Of a stretch of 9,249 nucleotides of DNA, positions 1 to 5,488 are shown one piece after another. The notes beneath the pieces were generated by a model. That model had not been told where the DNA came from. It saw nothing but the letters and a program-made list of their open reading frames with translations, and searched no databases. The number at the start of each line of letters is the position of its first letter. Position 1 is the first letter of the stretch. The stretch is from SFWF01 sp045539095 (lineage in GTDB: Bacteria; Bacillota; Clostridia; Oscillospirales; Acutalibacteraceae). The stretch covers positions 1-9,249 of the forward strand of contig JAZQER010000028.1 in NCBI GenBank assembly GCA_045539095.1. The letters run 5' to 3'. The position numbers and the translations under genes were made by a program.

Positions 1-78
1 ATCTCCGATAGATCACCAAATAACAAAAGACCCAAAGGTGGGTCTTTTGTTATTTTCTAATACAGAGAGATGAGAACT
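1..78. repeat. 78-bp direct repeat, copy 1
   Basis: This copy is identical, base for base, to positions 198-275. It begins at the first base of the window, so the true repeat may extend further left. It contains a long perfect hairpin (18-55) and ends in GAACT, which forms a palindrome with the following unique bases (74-88). The spacing between copies is 197 bp. Exact identity suggests a recent duplication or a repeat family under homogenisation. No coding potential is convincing. Confidence 0.9.
18..55. terminator. Perfect 16-bp hairpin, terminator-like (repeat copy 1)
   Basis: Bases 18-33 pair perfectly with 40-55 around a 6-base loop (AAAGGT). The arms have a GACCC/GGGTC core and A/T-rich outer parts, so either strand gives a hairpin with a T-rich 3' arm. 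This fits a bidirectional intrinsic terminator. The gene it would terminate lies outside the window to the left. Confidence 0.6.
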
Positions 79-255
79 CCGGGAGTTCGTCGAAGCAGTA
101 CAAAATGCGCGATAGCATTTTGTAACTGTGAAGTCTCGAGCACCTCAAATTGTTTTGGGAACCGCTCGGAGCGGTCAAAACAATGAGGGCACAGAGTATC
201 TCCGATAGATCACCAAATAACAAAAGACCCAAAGGTGGGTCTTTTGTTATTTTCT
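61..255. other. Hairpin-rich block, possible structured RNA or extragenic repeat element
   Basis: This stretch of about 195 bp without a gene holds several inverted repeats in series. GAACTCC/GGAGTTC is at 74-88. A 13-bp stem with one bulged base pairs 96-108 with 115-128. A long imperfect stem spans 143-188, with an ACCGCT/AGCGGT tip (161-175), a TTGTTTTG/CAAAACAA middle (150-157 with 176-183) and a CCTCA/TGAGG base. GAGAT (67-71) can pair with ATCTC (198-202), which would close all three into one multibranched fold, followed by the 215-252 hairpin. I do not recognise the family. It could be a non-coding RNA, a palindromic extragenic repeat or a small non-autonomous mobile element. The strand cannot be settled because the stems are symmetric. 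Confidence 0.35.
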
Positions 256-275
256 AATACAGAGAGATGAGAACT
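198..275. repeat. 78-bp direct repeat, copy 2
   Basis: Exact second copy of positions 1-78. A 7-base inverted repeat lies at its edges: CAGAGTA at 192-198 and TACTCTG at 275-281, each using one terminal base of the repeat. It lies about 37 bp upstream of the gltA -35 box. Its internal hairpin could stop transcription entering gltA from the left. Confidence 0.9.
215..252. terminator. Perfect 16-bp hairpin, terminator-like (repeat copy 2)
   Basis: Same hairpin as at 18-55, displaced by 197 bp: arms 215-230 and 237-252 with loop AAAGGT. It is followed by TTCTAA rather than a long T run, so its U tract is mostly the 3' arm itself. It sits between the structured block at 74-188 and the gltA promoter. 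Confidence 0.6.
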
Positions 276-312
276 ACTCTGACAAGCATTTTGCTTTTTT
301 ATATAAAACTTG

Positions 313-341
313 TTGACGAAAAACTAAATAAATAGTATAAT
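313..341 (+). promoter_or_regulatory. Sigma-A-type promoter of gltA
   Basis: TTGACG (313-318) and a perfect TATAAT (336-341) are separated by 17 bases, which is near-consensus. Transcription should start around 347-349, giving a leader of about 24 bases that includes the palindrome AATTAATTAATT (345-356) and the AAGGAGAG ribosome binding site (360-367). The region 276-312 holds only a weak short hairpin (284-296) followed by a T run. Confidence 0.85.
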
Positions 342-371
342 GATAATTAATTAATTTTTAAGGAGAGCAAA

Positions 372-1736
372 ATGCCACATAAAAGTTATTCTACAATTTC
401 GCCTGAAATAGAAAAGCTTTCTAAACTCTGTCTCATGAATGACAGGATTGATCCGGAGCTTTTTTCAATAAATAAAGTTAATCGCGGTCTTCGTGACCCA
501 AAGGGTAAAGGTGTTCTCACTGGACTTACCGAAATATCAACAAGCTATCACATCCGTGAAATTGACGGAGTTACCACACCGATTGATGGCGAGCTTTATT
601 ACAGAGGAATAGATATTAACGATCTTGTGGACGGATTTTTGTCTGAAAATCGTTTCGGATTCGAAGAGACTGTTTATCTTTTGCTATTTGGTAATCTTCC
701 AAATAAAGAAGAATTAACTTCTTTCAACCATATCTTGGCAGCTAACCGTATTTTGCCGAGAAATTTTGTTCGTGACGTTGTAATGAAGGCGTCAAACGCT
801 GACATAATGAACTCTCTTGCTAAGAGCGTTCTTACGCTTTATTCCTATGATGACAATGCAAACGATACTTCGATACCGAATGTTTTAAGACAGTCTATCA
901 GACTTATTGCTACTTTTCCTCTTTTATCTATTTACGCATATCATGCTTACTCTCATTTTAGAAAGGGAAAAGCGCTTGTTATTAACAATCCTAATCCTAA
1001 GCTTTCTAGCGCTGAGAATATTCTTTCTATGCTTAGACCTGATTCTAAATATACTGCGCTTGAAGCGAAGATTCTTGACCTGGCTTTAGTCCTTCACGCC
1101 GAACACGGGGGCGGTAATAACTCTACCTTTACAAACAGAGTTGTAACCTCATCGGGTACTGATACATATTCTGCTATCGCGGCAGCTCTTTGTTCGCTTA
1201 AAGGTCCAAAGCACGGTGGCGCTAATATTAAGGTTTGCCAGATGTTTGACGCTATGAAGAAGGAGATACGCGATTGGACTGATGAAGAGGAGATAGAAGA
1301 TTATCTCAGAAGAATGCTTAATAAGGATGCTTTCGATAAGTCGGGACTTATTTACGGAATAGGTCACGCTGTATACACAGTTTCTGACCCTAGAGCAAAT
1401 ATCTTCAAAAAGTTCGTTGAAGAGCTTGCTGTTGAAAAGGGAAGAAAGAAGGAGTTTGTTCTTTATTCTAATGTTGCAAAGCTCGGACCTAAGGTTTTCG
1501 CTGAGCACAAAAAATCACAGAAACCCGTCAGTGCAAATATTGACTTCTACAGCGGTTTTGTTTATTCTATGCTAGATCTTCCGCTTGAACTGTATACACC
1601 CATTTTTGCTATTGCGAGAATAGCGGGTTGGTCAGCTCACAGAATAGAAGAGCTTGTGAACTCGAGCAAAATTATTCGTCCTGCTTACCTCAGCGTTCAA
1701 CCAGAGGTTGATTATATAAAGCTGGAAGACAGATAA
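372..1736 (+). CDS. gltA: Citrate synthase
   Basis: A 454-residue citrate synthase, a cytoplasmic enzyme condensing acetyl-CoA with oxaloacetate to give citrate and CoA. The catalytic triad expected for the family is visible: His281 in GPKHGGAN, His332 in GIGHAVY and Asp391 in NIDFYSG. The conserved LHAEHGGGNNSTF stretch (241-253) supplies further active-site histidines. Length is close to the 430-residue enzymes, with a slightly long N-terminal region. The ATG is preceded by AAGGAGAG six bases away and by a strong promoter. It is monocistronic, ending in a terminator shared with the convergent icd gene. Together with acn and icd it completes the path to 2-oxoglutarate. A related methylcitrate synthase cannot be fully excluded from sequence alone, but the aconitase/isocitrate dehydrogenase neighbours favour citrate. 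Confidence 0.96.
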   Translation: MPHKSYSTISPEIEKLSKLCLMNDRIDPELFSINKVNRGLRDPKGKGVLTGLTEISTSYHIREIDGVTTPIDGELYYRGIDINDLVDGFLSENRFGFEETVYLLLFGNLPNKEELTSFNHILAANRILPRNFVRDVVMKASNADIMNSLAKSVLTLYSYDDNANDTSIPNVLRQSIRLIATFPLLSIYAYHAYSHFRKGKALVINNPNPKLSSAENILSMLRPDSKYTALEAKILDLALVLHAEHGGGNNSTFTNRVVTSSGTDTYSAIAAALCSLKGPKHGGANIKVCQMFDAMKKEIRDWTDEEEIEDYLRRMLNKDAFDKSGLIYGIGHAVYTVSDPRANIFKKFVEELAVEKGRKKEFVLYSNVAKLGPKVFAEHKKSQKPVSANIDFYSGFVYSMLDLPLELYTPIFAIARIAGWSAHRIEELVNSSKIIRPAYLSVQPEVDYIKLEDR

Positions 1737-1742
1737 AAAATT

Positions 1743-1772
1743 AAGGCTTAGCCATTCGGCTAAGCCTTTTTT
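1743..1772. terminator. Bidirectional terminator between gltA and icd
   Basis: AAGGCTTAGCC (1743-1753) and GGCTAAGCCTT (1758-1768) form a perfect 11-bp stem with loop ATTC, followed by a T run. On the other strand an A-rich stretch just before the stem (1735-1744) supplies a T-rich tail. It lies seven bases after the gltA stop and four before the icd stop, so it should serve both convergent units. Confidence 0.92.
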
Positions 1773-1776
1773 ATGT

Positions 1777-2991
1777 TTATAAAACTTCTTTAAGTCGGCT
1801 ATTAACTTCAACAAGGAAGGTTTCGGTATCAACCTTGTGCTTATTTTGAAGCTTTGAGAGGAGGTAGAGGTCGCCTGTCATAACGCCGTCCTCAATAGTC
1901 CTGATAGTAGCGGCTTCGAGCTTATCTGCAAAGCTTATAAGCTCGGGAAGTTCATCGAGCTCACCGCGCTTTCTTAGGGCGCCTGTCCAGGCAAAAAGAG
2001 TAGCAACTGAATTTGTGGAGGTTGTTTCTCCCTTTAAGTGCTTGTAATAATGTCTCTGGACGGTTCCGTGGGCAGCCTCGTACTCGTATACACCTTCAGG
2101 CGAAACAAGCACAGATGTCATCATTGCGAGCGAGCCGTAAGCAGTTGCAACCATATCGGACATAACGTCACCGTCATAGTTTTTGCAAGCCCAGATATAT
2201 CCTCCTTCTGAACGGATAACACGCGCAACTGCATCGTCTATGAGTGTGTAGAAATATTCAATTCCGGCTTCTTGGAATTTTTCCTTATATTCAGCCTCGT
2301 ATATCTCGGAGAAAATGTCCTTAAAATGGTGGTCATACTGCTTTGAGATAGTATCCTTCGACGCAAACCAAATATCTTGCTTTGTATCAAGTGCAAAATT
2401 AAAACAGCATCTTGCAAAGGAAGCAATAGAAGTATCCTTGTTGTGAACGCCTTGAATAATACCGTCGCTGTCAACGAAATCATAGATAAGCTTTCTTGTT
2501 TCGTTGCCGTTTTTGTCGGTTGTCACAAGTTCGCACTTTGAACCCTCTGTGACCTGCATTTCGGTATTTTTATAAATATCGCCATAAGCATGACGTGCGA
2601 TGGTTATAGGCTTCGTCCAGGTGGGAATATACGGTTCTATTCCGTCGACGATAATAGGTGTTCTGAAAACCGTTCCGTCAAGGATAGCTCTTATAGTACC
2701 GTTAGGGGACTTCCACATTTCCTTTAAATTATACTCAGTCATACGGGCGGCATTCGGTGTAATTGTAGCACATTTAACCGCAACTCCATATTTTTTGGTA
2801 GCAACTGCAGAATCAACAGTAACTTTGTCATTGGTCTCATTTCTGTACGGGAGTCCAAGGTCATAATATTCTGTCTTTAAATCAATATAAGGAGTTAAAA
2901 GTATATCCTTTATCATTTTCCAGATAATTCTGGTCATCTCGTCTCCGTCCATCTCAACGAGAGGAGTTTTCATTTGAATCTTGTTTGCCAT
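1777..2991 (-). CDS. icd: NADP-dependent isocitrate dehydrogenase (eukaryote-like homodimeric class)
   Basis: A 404-residue cytoplasmic enzyme that oxidatively decarboxylates isocitrate to 2-oxoglutarate, producing NADPH. It aligns by motif with the eukaryotic cytosolic class rather than the E. coli Icd class. Isocitrate-binding residues appear in SPNGTIR (Ser95, Arg101), TVFR (Arg110) and ARHAYGD (Arg133, Tyr140 shortly after). Metal-binding aspartates lie in LIDDAVA (252-253) and NYDGDVMSD (275 and 279). AAHGTVQRHY (306-315) holds the Arg313-His314 pair matching residues that contact the NADP 2'-phosphate in this class. It is the second gene of the acn-icd operon, 11 bases after acn, with AAGGAG seven bases before the ATG. 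It ends at the terminator shared with gltA. Confidence 0.96.
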   Translation of the reverse strand: MANKIQMKTPLVEMDGDEMTRIIWKMIKDILLTPYIDLKTEYYDLGLPYRNETNDKVTVDSAVATKKYGVAVKCATITPNAARMTEYNLKEMWKSPNGTIRAILDGTVFRTPIIVDGIEPYIPTWTKPITIARHAYGDIYKNTEMQVTEGSKCELVTTDKNGNETRKLIYDFVDSDGIIQGVHNKDTSIASFARCCFNFALDTKQDIWFASKDTISKQYDHHFKDIFSEIYEAEYKEKFQEAGIEYFYTLIDDAVARVIRSEGGYIWACKNYDGDVMSDMVATAYGSLAMMTSVLVSPEGVYEYEAAHGTVQRHYYKHLKGETTSTNSVATLFAWTGALRKRGELDELPELISFADKLEAATIRTIEDGVMTGDLYLLSKLQNKHKVDTETFLVEVNSRLKEVL

Positions 2992-2998
2992 TTTGTTG

Positions 2999-3005
2999 CT
3001 CCTTA
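2999..3005 (-). promoter_or_regulatory. icd ribosome binding site overlapping the acn stop codon
   Basis: On the minus strand the acn stop TAA (3005-3003) runs directly into AAGGAG (3004-2999), which lies seven bases before the icd ATG. Ribosomes finishing acn therefore end on the icd binding site, which suggests translational coupling of the two enzymes. Confidence 0.75.
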
Positions 3006-4937
3006 ATTAAGATTTTCTTTAGTGTAGCTGAGCAGTCCACCCGCAAGAACTATGTCCTTTGCGCGTTCTGAAAGCTCGCAGGTTACAGGGATTTCTACGT
3101 TTTTAGTCAGATTTTTAACTGTAAGCGCGCTTTTATTATTTAAGCATTCAGTAACATTTTCAATGAGAAGCTCGTCAAGAAGCTCAATTTTATCGTAATC
3201 TGACTCGTTTACAAAGCTAAGCGGAAGAATTCCGGCATTAATAAGGTTTGCTCTATGAATTCTGGCAAATGATTTTGTAAGAACCGCTTTAACACCAAGA
3301 TGAAGGGGAGCGAGGGCCGCGTGTTCTCTCGAAGAACCCTGTCCGTAGTTTGCGCCACCGACAATTATACTGCTGCCAAGCTCTTCAGCGCGAGCAGGGA
3401 AGTCGGGATCACATACGGTAAAACAATGCTTTGAAATAGCCGGGATATTTGAGCGAAGAGGTAGTATCTTTGCGCCTGCGGGCATAATATGATCAGTGGT
3501 AATATTATCCTCAACTTTAAGCGAGCATTTGCATGAAATAGTATCATCAAGCGGTTTAGTAACTGGGAAAGGCTTGATGTTTGGTCCACGCAGTATCTCA
3601 ACCTTTTCCGCATCTGAAACCGAAGCAGGCTCAGTAATCATATTGTCATTGATTTCAAACTCTTCAGGCATCGAAAACTCAGGCATAGAGCCAAGCTCTC
3701 TTGGATCAGTCAGATAACCTGTAATTGAAGATGCTGCTGCAACTTCCGGAGATACAAGATAAATCTGACCGTCTTTTGTACCCGACCTACCTTCAAAATT
3801 GCGGTTAAAGGTTCGAAGTGAAATTCCTGCAGAATTCGGTGACTGTCCCATACCGATACATGGACCGCAAGCAGATTCAAGAATTCTAGCCCCTGCATCT
3901 ATCATATCTGATAGCATACCGTTTTTAGCGATCATATTAAGTACTTGCTTTGAACCGGGTGCTATTGAGAGAGAAACATCGGGATGAACGGTTTTTCCCT
4001 TTAAAATATGAGCTACCTTGCTCATATCCATAAGCGATGAGTTAGTGCAAGAGCCGATACAAACCTGATCAATCTTCATTTTTCCAAGCTCGGAAACCTT
4101 TTTGACATTGTCCGGAGAATGAGGACATGCAACCATAGGCTCAAGTTCAGACAGATTGATTTCTATAATTTCGTCATAGATTGCGTCAGAGTCCGCCGAA
4201 AGCTTGGTCCAAACATTCTCTCTCTTCTGGGCTTTTAAAAATTCGTATGTTATCTCATCAGATGGGAAGATAGAGGTTGTTGCGCCAAGCTCAGCACCCA
4301 TATTAGTAATAGTTGCACGTTCTGGTACAGAAAGTGTTTTGACTCCCTCACCACAGTATTCTATAACCTTACCGACACCGCCTTTAACAGACATTCTGCG
4401 AAGAACCTCAAGAATAACATCCTTTGCGGCAACCCAATCACGAAGGCGGCCGGTAAGTTCGACCTTAACTATCTTCGGATAGGTGATATAGTACGCTCCG
4501 CCGCCCATCGCAACTGCAACGTCAAGTCCGCCTGCGCCGATAGCTATCATTCCGATACCGCCGCCCGTAGGTGTGTGGCTGTCAGAACCGATGAGTGTCT
4601 TGCCGGGGACACCAAAACGTTCAAGATGAACTTGATGGCAGATTCCGTTACCGGGTCGCGAGAAAAAAATTCCGTGCTTTTTAGCAACAGAGCCGATAAA
4701 TCTGTGGTCATCTGCATTTTCAAAACCGGACTGTAATGTGTTGTGATCTATGTATGCAACAGAGCGCTCTGTACGCACTCTGGGGATACCCATAGCTTCA
4801 AACTCTAGGTATGCCATTGTGCCCGTTGCGTCTTGAGTCAAGGTCTGATCAATTCTTATTCCGATTTCAGAACCTTTTTTGAACTCTCCGTCAACGATAT
4901 GATTTTTTAATATTTTTTCGGTAAGTGTAAGTCCCAT
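3003..4937 (-). CDS. acn: Aconitate hydratase (Aquifex-type aconitase)
   Basis: A 644-residue [4Fe-4S] aconitase interconverting citrate and isocitrate. The three cluster cysteines are visible: Cys297 in IGSCTNSS, and Cys357 and Cys360 in ACGPCIGMG. The C-terminal swivel domain shows NITTDHIMPAGAKIL (478-492), YGQGSSREHAAL (531-542) and SFARIHRANLINAGILPL (556-573). The length of about 640 residues fits the short Aquifex-type/mitochondrial-like group rather than the roughly 900-residue AcnA or AcnB. The frame stays open 22 codons upstream, but that extension is hydrophobic, AT-rich and overlaps the promoter. AAAGAGGA six bases before the chosen ATG and the homologous start MGLTLTEKIL support position 4937. 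It is first in an operon with icd. Confidence 0.95.
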   Translation of the reverse strand: MGLTLTEKILKNHIVDGEFKKGSEIGIRIDQTLTQDATGTMAYLEFEAMGIPRVRTERSVAYIDHNTLQSGFENADDHRFIGSVAKKHGIFFSRPGNGICHQVHLERFGVPGKTLIGSDSHTPTGGGIGMIAIGAGGLDVAVAMGGGAYYITYPKIVKVELTGRLRDWVAAKDVILEVLRRMSVKGGVGKVIEYCGEGVKTLSVPERATITNMGAELGATTSIFPSDEITYEFLKAQKRENVWTKLSADSDAIYDEIIEINLSELEPMVACPHSPDNVKKVSELGKMKIDQVCIGSCTNSSLMDMSKVAHILKGKTVHPDVSLSIAPGSKQVLNMIAKNGMLSDMIDAGARILESACGPCIGMGQSPNSAGISLRTFNRNFEGRSGTKDGQIYLVSPEVAAASSITGYLTDPRELGSMPEFSMPEEFEINDNMITEPASVSDAEKVEILRGPNIKPFPVTKPLDDTISCKCSLKVEDNITTDHIMPAGAKILPLRSNIPAISKHCFTVCDPDFPARAEELGSSIIVGGANYGQGSSREHAALAPLHLGVKAVLTKSFARIHRANLINAGILPLSFVNESDYDKIELLDELLIENVTECLNNKSALTVKNLTKNVEIPVTCELSERAKDIVLAGGLLSYTKENLN

Positions 4938-4943
4938 AATCAT

Positions 4944-4951
4944 TCCTCTTT
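4944..4951 (-). promoter_or_regulatory. acn ribosome binding site that fixes the start
   Basis: AAAGAGGA on the minus strand is followed by ATGATTATG. The first ATG touches the binding site and is too close. The second (4937-4935) is six bases away and gives the family-typical N terminus. Just upstream lies the palindrome CACGTG (4952-4957), of unknown significance. Confidence 0.75.
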
Positions 4952-4970
4952 CACGTGGAAAAATATAATA

Positions 4971-4998
4971 AATTATAATAACAAAAAATATTATAATT
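4971..4998. repeat. Perfect 10-bp inverted repeat inside the acn promoter
   Basis: AATTATAATA (4971-4980) and TATTATAATT (4989-4998) are exact inverted copies with an 8-base centre. They cover the -10 box and most of the spacer, reaching the first base of the -35 box. This could be an operator for a dimeric regulator or a chance product of an all-AT sequence. Confidence 0.5.
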
Positions 4999-5003
4999 GT
5001 CAA
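4975..5003 (-). promoter_or_regulatory. Promoter of acn-icd
   Basis: On the minus strand a perfect TTGACA (5003-4998) is followed after 17 bases by TATTAT (4980-4975). A better -10 match, TATAAT, lies three bases further on but at a 20-base spacing. The promoter sits in the 75-bp gap behind the lipoprotein gene, so the two enzymes need not depend on that gene's transcript. Confidence 0.7.
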
Positions 5004-5012
5004 TCAGTATAA

Positions 5013-5411
5013 TTACTTTTTCATACAGTGACCGCAAGGAGAATAGCCTTCATTGAGGGCATCATCTTCGGTTTCAAATGTGTGTAGATTTTTGTCGCTA
5101 ATTGATGATATATATTTGCAGTACTGAGTATGAAATTTTTTAGAGTTTTTGTTTCCGACATAGTATGAACTTACCGGCTCGGAAGACACCGTATCGGTAA
5201 CCGTAGATGATACTACTAAAGATGTTGAGTCATTGGCAGAAGAAATATCCGAACTTTCGTTTTTATATCCGTTGACATTTTTCGCTGTTTCGGTATCTGG
5301 TAACACAACTATTTGAGTCGAAGTGTCTGATGAAGTAGCGTTACTGCTTTGACAACCGACAAACAAAAACATTAGTATAAGAAATAAAATTAATATTATC
5401 AGTTTTCTCAT
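5013..5411 (-). CDS. Small lipoprotein with C-terminal Ada-like zinc-binding domain
   Basis: A 132-residue protein of unassigned function. Residues 1-20 form a lipoprotein signal peptide: Met-Arg-Lys, a long hydrophobic run, and lipobox FVGC with Cys20 as the predicted lipidated residue. Residues 21-80 are rich in Ser, Thr and Asp, a probable flexible linker. Residues 83-130 resemble the Ada metal-binding fold often found at the end of secreted nucleases: YYVGN, FHTQYC, a GYSPCGHC ending. The likely zinc ligands are His94, Cys98, Cys126 and Cys129, an H-x3-C...C-x2-C version of Ada's four-cysteine site. The methyl-accepting cysteine position is therefore His, so DNA methyl-phosphotriester repair is not expected. 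No nuclease domain is present. AAAGG precedes the ATG by nine bases. The protein should sit on the outer face of the membrane. Confidence 0.8.
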   Translation of the reverse strand: MRKLIILILFLILMFLFVGCQSSNATSSDTSTQIVVLPDTETAKNVNGYKNESSDISSANDSTSLVVSSTVTDTVSSEPVSSYYVGNKNSKKFHTQYCKYISSISDKNLHTFETEDDALNEGYSPCGHCMKK

Positions 5412-5437
5412 AAAACCAACCTTTCTGAAAAGAATAC

Positions 5438-5466
5438 TTGAAATTAACAGTGCAATTATATAAAAT
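5438..5466 (+). promoter_or_regulatory. Possible promoter of uvrC
   Basis: TTGAAA (5438-5443) and TAAAAT (5461-5466) with a 17-base spacer. Transcription would begin about 15 bases before the start codon, just at the ribosome binding site. The 77-bp gap also serves the divergent lipoprotein gene. For that strand I see TATAAT (5460-5455) but no good -35 box. Confidence 0.4.
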
Positions 5467-5472
5467 TAAACT

Positions 5473-5482
5473 AAAGGAGGTG
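5473..5482 (+). promoter_or_regulatory. Strong ribosome binding site deciding the TTG start of uvrC
   Basis: AAAGGAGGTG matches the anti-Shine-Dalgarno sequence almost fully and lies six bases before the TTG at 5489. No in-frame ATG is near, so the TTG start is well supported. Confidence 0.85.
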
Positions 5483-5488
5483 TCATAA

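Noticed and set aside
184..217. tRNA gene or tRNA 3' end (ends in ATCACCA just before a terminator-like hairpin)
   Set aside because: There is no TTCGA loop, no 5-bp T stem, and no matching acceptor or anticodon arm upstream. At most this is a tRNA-like remnant.
50..232. 60-residue open frame on the minus strand
   Set aside because: It lies across the repeats and hairpins, has no recognisable domain, and I see no convincing ribosome binding site for it.
1..275. CRISPR array
   Set aside because: Only two repeats, 78 bp long with a 119-bp spacer that is itself full of hairpins, and no cas genes. The geometry is wrong.
1149..1508. 119-residue open frame antisense to gltA
   Set aside because: It lies entirely opposite conserved catalytic regions of citrate synthase, so it is a by-product of that gene's codon pattern.
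4938..5003. 22-residue N-terminal extension of aconitase
   Set aside because: The stretch is AT-rich, overlaps the promoter and is hydrophobic, which is unsuited to a cytoplasmic enzyme. A ribosome binding site sits directly before the internal ATG.
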